Source of the DNA: Competibacteraceae bacterium UBA2788
GTDB lineage: Bacteria > Pseudomonadota > Gammaproteobacteria > Competibacterales > Competibacteraceae
NCBI GenBank assembly: GCA_002352185.1
Contig: DEHY01000175.1
Span: forward strand, 1-9,205
DNA: 9,205 nucleotides
Reading direction: 5' to 3'
Part shown: piece by piece, positions 1 through 6,370 of the stretch
Layout: every line of letters starts with the position of its first letter
How positions within the stretch are numbered: the first letter of the stretch is position 1
Notes under the pieces: model-generated
Databases searched by the model: none
Told to the model about the DNA's origin: nothing
Seen by the model: only the letters and a program-made list of their open reading frames with translations
Program-made: the position numbers and the translations under genes

Positions 1-246
1 GAAGAAAGCGCGGCCATCCGCGAGCGCTATATCCAAGGTATCGGCTGGGGTGAAATGAAGCAGATCCTGTTTGAATATCTGAATGCCCGCTTGAGTGAAC
101 CGCGCCAGCGCTATCAGGAATTGTTGCAGGCGCCCGATGATATCGAGCAGATTCTAAAACGCGGCGCGGCGCGGGCGCGGGAACACAGCGTGCCGTTTTT
201 GCAGGAATTACGGCAGGCAGTGGGGATTCGACCGCTGAGTGCATGA
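1..246 (+). CDS. trpS: Tryptophan--tRNA ligase, C-terminal part (5' end outside window)
   Basis: The reading frame is open from base 1 and ends in TGA at 244-246, giving the last 81 residues of a longer protein. The segment matches the C-terminal helical region of class I tryptophanyl-tRNA synthetases: a GWGEMKQILFEYLNARL helix, then RQRYQEL, a DDIEQILKRGAARAR stretch and a short tail ending in GIRPLSA. In the full enzyme this region follows the KMSKS loop and helps bind the tRNA anticodon; the Rossmann catalytic domain with HIGH and KMSKS lies upstream of the window. The enzyme charges tRNA-Trp with tryptophan in the cytoplasm. The ATG at base 55 is an internal methionine, since the conserved sequence continues in frame before it. 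In Pseudomonas and relatives trpS commonly stands next to scpA-scpB-rluB, the order seen here apart from the inserted cassette. The family call is secure for a fragment of this size. Confidence 0.88.
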   Translation, partial: EESAAIRERYIQGIGWGEMKQILFEYLNARLSEPRQRYQELLQAPDDIEQILKRGAARAREHSVPFLQELRQAVGIRPLSA

Positions 247-278
247 TGCAGGATGTTTTTTTATAAGGGACTAGCGGA

Positions 279-1175
279 ATGATGCCTATTCTCGATAATC
301 TTCGACTGAGGGACTTGGCTGCAATAGTCAAACAGAACCAGTTGTTTTATGAGGATTTCTGTAGGTTTCTTATCTCGAAAGGCTATGATTCCATCTACGC
401 ATTTGTTAGCGAGTGTTCTGATGAGAAAGCAATTTTAACTCTTGAAAGTTACCTTGCCATATCCATATCAGACGTAAAGCTCTACGATGGTATTGGCCGA
501 CCCTATGAAGATAATAAAGCGAAATGGTACTTCCTCGCGTGGATCATGCGTGATGCTCCTGCTCAAAGGCTTGAGCCTCTCCTCAGATCGCTTGAGGGTG
601 ATTCTCTTGCTGCAAAAAAAGCATTTCTGATTAACCATCTGCGCAAGTTTGTGGGACCATTATTTCCAGACGCTATCAATTGGACGTGGCCGGTGCTCTC
701 AGAAGTAATGCTGAGTCGCCTTGAAGGCAGTCGGCGAGCATTGAAAGGGACTCAGTTTGAAGATTTGGTGAGAGGTGTTTTGCGCTCATTGTTTTTGAAG
801 CACCAGTTAAAATTTGTTGTAGGTGATAAAGAAAAACGCATCAATAATGAGACTTACGATATTCAAATAACCTATGACGACAGGACAATTTTACTGCCTG
901 TTAAAACGCGAGAAACTATGGGCGGGGGACATGCCAACTTATTTACCCGTGATATTTTTAAGGCTATTTCAGTCGCACAAGAAGCTGGGTTCTTTTGTAT
1001 TCCGGTGGTCATCGCTGAATCATGGAGTGGAAATTTGGACTCATTGAATTGCGAAAGCCTGGTTTACATAAAAACTAACCCAAACCAGATTTTAGCAATA
1101 GAAGCAGCTCTGTATAGCGAGCTGGATAAGCTAATTCCTGTTTTTAAGGCAAAGTTACTGCAAGGAGAAGTTTAG
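279..1175 (+). CDS. Type II restriction endonuclease, PD-(D/E)XK-like, unknown specificity
   Basis: This 298-residue protein is called a restriction enzyme from its position directly before, and overlapping, a DNA methyltransferase, and from a nuclease-like core in its second half. Residues 158-166 (GTQFEDLVR) resemble the helix carrying a conserved glutamate (E161). Residues 193-195 (YDI) supply a likely metal-binding aspartate (D194), and 206-212 (LPVKTRE) supply a catalytic-type lysine (K209). A GGGHANLFTRDI stretch at 215-226 follows. The residue two before the lysine is proline rather than D/E, so the site is non-canonical; E161 or E212 may take that role. The pattern faintly recalls ApaLI-like endonucleases, but I cannot confirm that or a target site. 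The first 150 residues show no recognised domain. The start ATG at 279 is preceded by AAGGGA at 265-270, spacing 8; ATG at 282 is an alternative. Its stop overlaps the next start by one base. Confidence 0.72.
   Translation: MMPILDNLRLRDLAAIVKQNQLFYEDFCRFLISKGYDSIYAFVSECSDEKAILTLESYLAISISDVKLYDGIGRPYEDNKAKWYFLAWIMRDAPAQRLEPLLRSLEGDSLAAKKAFLINHLRKFVGPLFPDAINWTWPVLSEVMLSRLEGSRRALKGTQFEDLVRGVLRSLFLKHQLKFVVGDKEKRINNETYDIQITYDDRTILLPVKTRETMGGGHANLFTRDIFKAISVAQEAGFFCIPVVIAESWSGNLDSLNCESLVYIKTNPNQILAIEAALYSELDKLIPVFKAKLLQGEV
1162..1167 (+). promoter_or_regulatory. Ribosome binding site fixing the GTG start of the methyltransferase
   Basis: AAGGAG lies 7 bases before the GTG at 1175-1177, inside the last codons of the endonuclease gene. 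It supports a GTG start that overlaps the upstream TAG stop by one base (TAGTG), a layout typical of translational coupling. Confidence 0.75.
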
Positions 1176-2161
1176 TGCAAAATCAAGATATTAAGATTCC
1201 TGTTCTATATCATGAGCCTATACATCTTCTGCGTGAAGATTCAATTATTTATACCTTGAGGAATGGAGAGCCACCAAGATCAGATATTATTATTTGTGGC
1301 GATTCACTGGATGTGTTGCGTTCACTTCCAGATAACTATGTTCAATCGATCATTACAAGTCCGCCATACTTTAACCAAAGAGATTATTCACATGAGCTAC
1401 AAATAGGACATGAGCGTTTTCTTACTGAATATATCTCTCACTTGAGGATTATATTTTCTGAATGTAAACGGGTGTTGGCAGAAAGTGGAATTTTATGGCT
1501 AAACATTGGTGATAAATATACCGATGGTGAACTAATGGGTGTTCCCTGGGAAGTTGCTTTATCCTTAAAAGCTAGTGGATGGATTCTCCGATCAGATATT
1601 ATTTGGCATAAACCCAATGCCATGCCCTCATCTGTCAAGAATCGTCCAACACCCGATCACGAATACTTGTTTATGTTCACAAAGTCGCGTGATTATTACT
1701 ACAATGCAGACGCAGTTCGTGAGCCACATGTTACTTTTACTGATCAATCAAAAATGAAAGGTGGGCGTAGTCACTTTGGGGTTAAGGATGGAACGCCAGA
1801 AAAAGGTAAAAATCAAGGTAACAGTAACCTTCACCGTGGCCGATGGGATCAGGCTTTCCATCCTTTAGGACGCAACAAGCGTACTGTTTGGAGTATTCCT
1901 TTATCGAAATTCCGTGACGCGCATTTTGCAGTTTTTCCTGAATCGCTGGTTGAAACTTGCATAAAAGCATCATCGAAGCCAACAGATCTGATTCTTGATC
2001 CTTTTTGTGGCAGTGGTACTTCATTAGCTGTGGCCCGCAAGTTAAGCAGGCGGTTTATCGGAATCGATATCAACTCTGACTACTGTAAAATCGCCCAAAA
2101 CCGTGTCTCATCCATACAGGTCGATCTATTGTTTGGGGAAGATCCGTTTCAATCTGCTTGA
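1175..2161 (+). CDS. Site-specific DNA methyltransferase, beta class, probable N4-cytosine type
   Basis: This 328-residue protein transfers a methyl group from S-adenosylmethionine to DNA and should protect the host from the nuclease encoded just upstream. Motif IV, TSPPY, is at 61-65, soon after ICGDSLDVLRSLP at 40-52. Motif I, DPFCGSGT, is at 275-282, with GIDIN (acidic loop of the SAM pocket) at 296-300. Catalytic motif before SAM motif, with target recognition in between, is the beta-class order. The serine-type SPPY, rather than the D/NPPY usual for N6-adenine enzymes, favours N4-cytosine methylation, although N6-adenine cannot be excluded. Residues 185-235 are lysine/glycine/histidine-rich and probably lie in the target recognition region. 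RTVWSIP (236-242) and HFAVFPESLVE (250-260) are frequent in this family. The length is normal and all key motifs look intact. The gene starts with GTG and is probably translated coupled to the nuclease. Confidence 0.9.
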   Translation: MQNQDIKIPVLYHEPIHLLREDSIIYTLRNGEPPRSDIIICGDSLDVLRSLPDNYVQSIITSPPYFNQRDYSHELQIGHERFLTEYISHLRIIFSECKRVLAESGILWLNIGDKYTDGELMGVPWEVALSLKASGWILRSDIIWHKPNAMPSSVKNRPTPDHEYLFMFTKSRDYYYNADAVREPHVTFTDQSKMKGGRSHFGVKDGTPEKGKNQGNSNLHRGRWDQAFHPLGRNKRTVWSIPLSKFRDAHFAVFPESLVETCIKASSKPTDLILDPFCGSGTSLAVARKLSRRFIGIDINSDYCKIAQNRVSSIQVDLLFGEDPFQSA

Positions 2162-2170
2162 ATCAACCCC

Positions 2171-2956
2171 ATGGACGCCACCGATGCCCCACCGCCCGCC
2201 AGGGTCGGCGGCGAACCTTATACCCAGTTCCCGCAAGACCTTTACATCCCGCCGGATGCGCTGGAAGTGTTCCTGGATGCGTTCGAGGGGCCGCTGGATT
2301 TGCTGCTGTATCTGATCAAGCGACAAAACCTGAACATCCTCGACATTCCTATTGCCGCCATCACTCGGCAATACATGGACTATCTGGCGCTGATGCAGGA
2401 GATGCGGCTGGAACTGGCGGCGGAATATCTGGTAATGGCGGCCTGGCTGGCGGAAATCAAATCGCGGTTGCTGCTGCCGCGACCGGTTTCCGCCGAAACC
2501 GAAGAGGACGACCCGCGTGCCGAGCTGATTCGTCGGCTCCAGGAATACGAGCGGTTCCAGCAGGCGGCGCAGACCCTGGACGCGCTGCCGCGACTGGAGC
2601 GCGACCTGTTCGTTGCCCACGCGGAACCGGCTCATCGGGAAATACTCCGCATCCCGCCGCCGGTCAGTCTGGCCGATCTGCTCAGCGCCCTGCGCGATGT
2701 GATGAATCGCGCCGAGATGTTTGGTCATCACCATATTCACCGCGAGGCGCTGTCGGTGCGCGAGCGGATGAGTCAGGTGCTGGAACGATTGGATGCGCTG
2801 CGCTTTACCGCGTTCACCGCACTGTTTCGCCCGGAGGAAGGGCGGGCGGGCGTCGTAGTGACGTTTCTGGCGGTGCTGGAATTGTTGCGCGAGGCGTTGC
2901 TGGAACTGGTGCAGACCGAGCCGTTCGCGCCCATTCATGTCCGCCGCCGCATTTGA
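2171..2956 (+). CDS. scpA: Segregation and condensation protein A (kleisin of SMC-ScpAB)
   Basis: ScpA is the kleisin subunit that, with ScpB, bridges the heads of the SMC ATPase in the bacterial condensin and helps organise and segregate the chromosome. The 261-residue protein has the family's signature N-terminal region: LYIPPDALEVFLDAFEGPLD, then LLLYLIKRQ, ILDIPIAAITRQYMDYL and LAAEYLVMAAWLAEIKSRLL, which form the SMC-neck-binding helical domain. An acidic linker (ETEEDDPRAEL) and an RRLQEYERFQQAA helix follow. The C-terminal winged-helix region (about 215-258) starts near ALRFTAFTALF. Length is normal and no residue loss is obvious. The start at 2171 keeps the conserved LYIPPDALEVF lead-in. 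No clear Shine-Dalgarno precedes it (the nearest purine run, GGGGAAG at 2135-2141, is about 30 bases away), so translation may be coupled to the methyltransferase that stops 9 bases upstream. It forms an operon with scpB and rluB. Confidence 0.95.
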   Translation: MDATDAPPPARVGGEPYTQFPQDLYIPPDALEVFLDAFEGPLDLLLYLIKRQNLNILDIPIAAITRQYMDYLALMQEMRLELAAEYLVMAAWLAEIKSRLLLPRPVSAETEEDDPRAELIRRLQEYERFQQAAQTLDALPRLERDLFVAHAEPAHREILRIPPPVSLADLLSALRDVMNRAEMFGHHHIHREALSVRERMSQVLERLDALRFTAFTALFRPEEGRAGVVVTFLAVLELLREALLELVQTEPFAPIHVRRRI

Positions 2957-2965
2957 GCCACCGTC

Positions 2966-3565
2966 ATGCCGGAACTGAAGACGATTGTGGAAGCGCTATT
3001 GCTGGCTGCCGGCGAACCGCTGGCCGTAGAGCGGCTCTTGGAAGTATTCCCGGAAACGGAGCGGCCGGATCGGGAAGCGTTACAGACGGCGCTGGCCGCA
3101 TTGGCCGCTGATTACAGCGGACGTGGTCTGGAACTGGTCGAAGTTGCCAACGGCTTCCGCCTGCAAGTGCCCAAAGCCTTCTCGCCGTGGGTGTCGCGGC
3201 TGTGGGAAGAGCGCGCCGCCAGCTATTCCCGCGCTTTGCTGGAAACGCTGGCGCTGATCGCTTACCGCCAGCCGATCACCCGTGGCGAGATCGAAGATGT
3301 GCGCGGGGTCAGCGTCAGCAGCAGTATCATGAAAACCTTGCAGGAACGCGGCTGGATCAAGGTGATCGGCCATCGTGAAGTACCGGGGCGTCCGGCGCTG
3401 TTCGCCACTACCCGCGCCTTCCTGGACTATTTCAACCTCAAGAGTCTGAGCGAACTGCCGTCGCTGGCCGGGCCGCGTGATCTGGACGCCATTGGCGCCG
3501 CGCTCGACAGCCGCAACGCCCAGCGTGCCGGTTTCCCCCTTCAAACGGAATTTCCTGATGTCTGA
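2966..3565 (+). CDS. scpB: Segregation and condensation protein B
   Basis: ScpB dimerises through winged-helix domains and binds the kleisin ScpA in the SMC-ScpAB condensin. The 199-residue protein opens with LKTIVEALLLAAGEPL, the standard first winged-helix helix. It continues through GLELVEVANGFRLQVPK and the most conserved block of the family, LLETLALIAYRQPITRGEIE followed by VRGVSVSSSIMKTLQERGWI and GRPALFATTRAFLDYFNLKS. The region after about residue 165 (LPSLAGPRDLDAIGAAL) is a usual variable tail. Length is typical. The ATG at 2966 lies 9 bases after the scpA stop without a strong ribosome binding site, which suggests coupled translation. The 3' end overlaps the rluB start by 8 bases. 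Confidence 0.95.
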   Translation: MPELKTIVEALLLAAGEPLAVERLLEVFPETERPDREALQTALAALAADYSGRGLELVEVANGFRLQVPKAFSPWVSRLWEERAASYSRALLETLALIAYRQPITRGEIEDVRGVSVSSSIMKTLQERGWIKVIGHREVPGRPALFATTRAFLDYFNLKSLSELPSLAGPRDLDAIGAALDSRNAQRAGFPLQTEFPDV

Positions 3566-4535
3566 ACGCTTGCAGAAACTCCTGGCCCGGGTCGGCCTTG
3601 GCTCCCGCCGCCAGATTGAAGACTGGATTCGTCAAGGCCGGATCACGGTCAATGGCGTACCGGCGCAACTGGGCGTCCTGGTCAACGGCGCGGAAAAAAT
3701 TCATATCGACGGCAAATTGACGCCATTGCGCCCCTTCGGGCAACAGCGCCGGGTATTGGCCTATTACAAGCCGGTCGGCGAAATGACCAGCCGTCATGAT
3801 CCCGGCGGTCGGCCTACAGTCTTCGAGCATTTGCCGCCCCTGGATCATAGCCGCTGGATCGCGGTGGGGCGGCTCGACCTGAATACCCAGGGCTTGCTGC
3901 TGTTGACCAACGACGGAGAACTTGCCAACCGGCTGATGCACCCTTCGTCCCGGATTGAACGGGAATACGCAGTGCGGGTGCTGGGCGCGGTTACGCCGGA
4001 GATGCTGATGCGGTTGCAGGAGGGTGTAATGCTGGAGGATGGGCTGGCGCATTTCGACGAGCTGCGTGATGTCGGCGGCGAAGGCGCCAATCACTGGTAT
4101 CACGTTATCCTGCGCGAAGGCCGCACCCGCGAAGTGCGCCGGTTGTGGGAATCGCAGGGCGTTACCGTCAGTCGGCTGACCCGGGTGCGCTACGGGCCGG
4201 TGACCTTGCGGCGCGGCTTGCATCCGGGACACTGGGATGAACTGGACGATGTCCAGATGCGCGCCTTGCTGGATGCGGTGGGCGGTTCGCCTCGCGCCAA
4301 TGCGCCGACGCCGGTGGAACCCGCCGCGAAACCGCGCCGTCCGTTACCGCCCCGGAGCCGGGGCGCACGGCCCAATCGGTCTCCCGAAGGCGATGAGCGC
4401 AAGACCAGCGCCGAATCGCGCAAGTCACAGAAGCCGTGGGAGGCCAAGTCCGGCCAGCCCCGCGCAGGTCAACGGGCGGCGCCCTCCGGCCCACGTCGCC
4501 CCGTCAATCCTGGGCGTGGAAAGTCTGACCGGTGA
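3558..4535 (+). CDS. rluB: 23S rRNA pseudouridine(2605) synthase with basic disordered tail
   Basis: RluB converts U2605 of 23S rRNA (E. coli numbering) to pseudouridine. The 325-residue protein begins SERLQKLLARVGLGSRRQIE, an S4 RNA-binding domain covering about residues 2-60. The RsuA/RluB/E/F-type catalytic domain follows, with GRLDLNTQGLLLLTNDGEL at 104-122; D107 is the catalytic aspartate. REGRTREVRRLWESQG and RVRYGPVTLRRGL are further family signatures. From about residue 245 the protein becomes a low-complexity tail rich in proline, arginine, lysine and serine, probably disordered and RNA-binding; such tails are common but variable in RluB. An upstream in-frame ATG at 3477 would add 27 unconserved residues inside scpB, so I chose 3558, where the S4 domain begins and a weak CGGAA precedes the ATG. 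The last 32 bases overlap the convergent reductase gene. Confidence 0.93.
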   Translation: MSERLQKLLARVGLGSRRQIEDWIRQGRITVNGVPAQLGVLVNGAEKIHIDGKLTPLRPFGQQRRVLAYYKPVGEMTSRHDPGGRPTVFEHLPPLDHSRWIAVGRLDLNTQGLLLLTNDGELANRLMHPSSRIEREYAVRVLGAVTPEMLMRLQEGVMLEDGLAHFDELRDVGGEGANHWYHVILREGRTREVRRLWESQGVTVSRLTRVRYGPVTLRRGLHPGHWDELDDVQMRALLDAVGGSPRANAPTPVEPAAKPRRPLPPRSRGARPNRSPEGDERKTSAESRKSQKPWEAKSGQPRAGQRAAPSGPRRPVNPGRGKSDR

Positions 4536-5247
4536 CGCCCTTGCTGTCCGGCCCCAGCAGGTACAGATAAGTCGCCATAATATCTTCCGGATCGGCCCAC
4601 TCCGCCGGGTCGCGTCCCGGATAAGCGCGCAAGGTCAATTCGCTGCGCACCCGTCCCGGATCAATGCTGTTGACCCGAATGGCGGTATTGGTTTCCAGTT
4701 CGCTGGCCAATAGCTTCATCAAGGTCTGAGCGCCGCCCTTGGCGACTGCGTAAGCGCCCCAATACGCCCGCCCTTCCTCGCCCACCCGGTCGGTGGTGAA
4801 GACGACGGAGGCGTCAGCGGGGCGGTGCAGCAGTTCCAGCACCGCCTGAGTCAACAGGAACGGCGCGTTCAAATTGACTTGCAAGATCCGATACCACAGC
4901 TCGATGTCGTAATTGGCGATTGGCGTCAGTCCGGCGAACAGGGCGGCATTGTGCAACAGCCCGTCCAGTCGCCCGAATTCGGCGTCCAGCACCCGGGCCA
5001 GATCGGCGTAATCCTTGGGGGTCGCTCCTTCCAGATTCATCGGGTAGATGGCGGGCTTGGGGCCGCCCGCCTGTTCGATTTCGTCGTAGACCTGTTCCAG
5101 CCTGCGGATAGTGCGGCCGAGCAAAATCACCGTTGCGCCGTGGCCGGCCAAGCGCCGCGCAGCGGCGCGACCGATGCCCTCCCCGACGCCGGTGATCAGA
5201 ATGACCCGGTTTTTCAGCAAATCAGAGGCGGGTTGGTAATCCTTCAT
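4504..5247 (-). CDS. YciK-like short-chain dehydrogenase/reductase with altered catalytic serine
   Basis: This 247-residue protein is a cytoplasmic NAD(P)-dependent oxidoreductase-fold protein closest to E. coli YciK, from its N-terminus (DYQPASDLLKNRVILITG) and its C-terminus (GVTGQTFHAQD). The dinucleotide-binding TGxxxGIG motif is TGVGEGIG at 19-26. The NAG motif reads HNAA at 99-102. The structural asparagine is in QVNLNA (N125). The catalytic YxxxK is Y166 and K170 in GAYAVAKGG. The residue 13 before the tyrosine, normally the catalytic serine, is D153 in TTDRVG, so the active site is atypical. The substrate is unknown, as for YciK itself. In E. coli yciK lies near rluB with btuR between or beside them; here it faces rluB with a 32-base 3' overlap and no btuR. 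AAGG at 5252-5255 is a modest ribosome binding site. A 64-base gap separates it from the gene upstream on the same strand, so the two may be cotranscribed. Confidence 0.85.
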   Translation of the reverse strand: MKDYQPASDLLKNRVILITGVGEGIGRAAARRLAGHGATVILLGRTIRRLEQVYDEIEQAGGPKPAIYPMNLEGATPKDYADLARVLDAEFGRLDGLLHNAALFAGLTPIANYDIELWYRILQVNLNAPFLLTQAVLELLHRPADASVVFTTDRVGEEGRAYWGAYAVAKGGAQTLMKLLASELETNTAIRVNSIDPGRVRSELTLRAYPGRDPAEWADPEDIMATYLYLLGPDSKGVTGQTFHAQD

Positions 5248-5311
5248 GGCGCCTTATCCAAGAATGTTGTGTTCAATCCGCGCCCACCAGAAGCGGCAGG
5301 CGAACCCAAAG

Positions 5312-6178
5312 TCAGGCAGTCACAGCGCGACGATGACGCCGCCGCGCCCGCCACGCCAGCCACAACTTGCGTAATGGCGTCAGGCGGGTGCGCTGTTCCA
5401 GCAACCGATAACCGTCTTCGGCGATTTCCGCCAGCAGCGCCATCGCCAGCTCCAGGCGGATCAGCAAACTGCACTGGGCGCAACGATCCGCATCCGGCAA
5501 GGCTTCCAGCGCCCGGCGGTGATAATCGTGAATGCGTTCCGCCTGGAAGGCGAACAGTTGCCGAACCCGATCCGTGGTCTGCGCCGCCATCAAATCGCCA
5601 GGCTGTACGCCAAACCGCCGCATCTCATCTTCCGGCAGATAAAACCGTCCCTGCTGAAGGTATTGGCGCACTTCATAGAGCTGCTCGAAGAGCAACAGCA
5701 ACGCCCCGGCTTCGTGAGCGAAACGGGGTGTAGCGCGCCGATCCTGGTAGCCCAGGATTTCAGCGGTCAGCAGAGCGGGTATGCTGCCGCGCCGGTGAAC
5801 ATACAGCGTCAATTCGGCGAAGCTGGGATAGGCATCGTAGTCCAGGTCCATGGCGACTCCGTCCAGCATCTCCCGAAAATACTCTTCGGGCAGATTGAAC
5901 AGGGTCAATCGCCGTTGCAGGGCGCGGGTCACTGGGTGCTGCGGGTCGCCTGCAAACAGCCGATCAATCTCGGTTCGCCACCAGTCCAGTTTGGTTCGGG
6001 CAATGCCGGCATCCCGGCATTCGTCCACGATCCGGGTTGTTTCGACCTGGAACGCATGAACTGCGACCAGCGTCTGGCGCTGCGCCAGCGGCAGTCCCAG
6101 CAAACTGTAACGGAAATCCGAAGCTTGCCGAACCGCCAAATGATGACAGTAGTCTTCTGGAGTCATGGCGATGGTCAT
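5312..6178 (-). CDS. Squalene/phytoene synthase-family protein with degenerate active site
   Basis: The 288-residue protein aligns by eye with the all-helical trans-isoprenyl head-to-head synthase fold. Landmarks are KLDWWRTEIDRLFAGDPQHP at 63-82, FREMLDGVAMDLDYDAYPSF at 101-120, and QQGRFYLPEDEM at 175-186. True enzymes coordinate magnesium-diphosphate with two aspartate-rich motifs. Here the first, usually DDxxD, reads T48-R49-I-V-D52, keeping only the last aspartate. The second, usually DxxED before GRxYLP, reads E169-V-R-Q-Y173. The helix normally reading RVAS is RRGSIPAL (129-136). It is therefore probably not an active squalene or phytoene synthase; a non-catalytic role, such as that of the mitochondrial complex I assembly factor NDUFAF6 in the same superfamily, is one possibility. 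No carotenoid or hopanoid genes lie nearby. The frame is intact and full length, arguing against a pseudogene. Start at 6178 or the in-frame ATG four codons later cannot be decided; neither has a good ribosome binding site. Confidence 0.8.
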   Translation of the reverse strand: MTIAMTPEDYCHHLAVRQASDFRYSLLGLPLAQRQTLVAVHAFQVETTRIVDECRDAGIARTKLDWWRTEIDRLFAGDPQHPVTRALQRRLTLFNLPEEYFREMLDGVAMDLDYDAYPSFAELTLYVHRRGSIPALLTAEILGYQDRRATPRFAHEAGALLLLFEQLYEVRQYLQQGRFYLPEDEMRRFGVQPGDLMAAQTTDRVRQLFAFQAERIHDYHRRALEALPDADRCAQCSLLIRLELAMALLAEIAEDGYRLLEQRTRLTPLRKLWLAWRARRRHRRAVTA

Positions 6179-6206
6179 ACCGGGCTTTCGCCTGGCAATC
6201 TTGCTG

Positions 6207-6231
6207 CGTCATGCGAACTTCCGCCATGACG
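6207..6231. repeat. Inverted repeat CGTCATG-N11-CATGACG
   Basis: Perfect 7-base arms at 6207-6213 and 6225-6231 flank an 11-base spacer. With a one-base bulge the pairing extends inward (left arm continuing CG, right arm preceded by CGC). It lies 28 bases upstream of the synthase-family gene start, in the spacer it shares with the small + strand gene, so it may be an operator or a leader hairpin. There is no T tract, so it is not an obvious terminator. Arms of this length can arise by chance. Confidence 0.35.
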
Positions 6232-6313
6232 GACAGCGAAAATCCTGCAATTGAGTGCAATCACTGCGAACGCTTATCCGTCCGCCGCATGAATCGCACG
6301 AGTTTTTCGATAA

Positions 6314-6329
6314 TGGGCACGTTTATTGC
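6314..6329 (+). promoter_or_regulatory. Candidate sigma-54 (-24/-12) promoter for the 56-residue protein
   Basis: TGGGCACG-TTTA-TTGC matches the RpoN consensus YTGGCACG-N4-TTGCW except for the second base and the last W. The invariant GG (6316-6317) and GC (6328-6329) are separated by exactly 10 bases, the required spacing. Transcription would start near 6340, about 40 bases ahead of the small coding sequence at 6383. I see no clear upstream activator site, and no competing sigma-70 promoter in the spacer. Confidence 0.5.
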
Positions 6330-6370
6330 CTCAAACTGCTGTGTACTCATCTGTTTCTCATTATCAGGGC

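Larger units (their letters stand above)
247..2161 (+). other. Restriction-modification islet inserted between trpS and scpA
   Basis: This block holds two genes, an endonuclease and a methyltransferase, and begins directly after the trpS stop. Its codons favour A/T at third positions and it contains long A/T-rich runs, while trpS before it and scpA after it are clearly GC-richer. That contrast and the R-M content point to horizontal acquisition. No integrase, transposase, flanking direct repeat or long terminal inverted repeat is visible, so the entry mechanism is unknown. The join is precise: 32 bases separate the trpS stop from the nuclease start, and 9 bases separate the methyltransferase stop from the scpA start. 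Neither neighbour is damaged. No controller (C) protein gene is present, so expression probably depends on read-through from trpS or on a promoter I could not identify with confidence. Confidence 0.7.

Noticed and set aside
262..267. TATAAG as a -10 box for the R-M cassette
   Set aside because: It overlaps the nuclease ribosome binding site, would leave a leader of only a few bases, and has no -35 at 16-18 bases upstream.
2126..2938. Long open frame of 270 codons on the - strand over scpA
   Set aside because: It is the antisense shadow of scpA: rich in Q, R and H with no recognisable domain, as expected for the reverse of a GC-rich gene.
2158..3111. 317-codon + strand frame overlapping scpA and scpB
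   Set aside because: Low-complexity Gly/Ala/Arg-rich translation in the wrong frame of two clearly conserved genes.
3477..3557. Upstream in-frame ATG that would extend rluB by 27 residues
   Set aside because: The extension lies inside scpB, is not S4-like and lacks a ribosome binding site; the family begins at SERLQKLLA.
3438..4232. 264-codon - strand frame opposite rluB
   Set aside because: Shadow of rluB with no domain; the + strand has S4 and pseudouridine synthase motifs.
4825..5733. 302-codon + strand frame across the reductase and synthase-family genes
   Set aside because: Spans two well-supported - strand genes and their spacer, with Gln/Pro/Arg-rich composition typical of an antisense frame.
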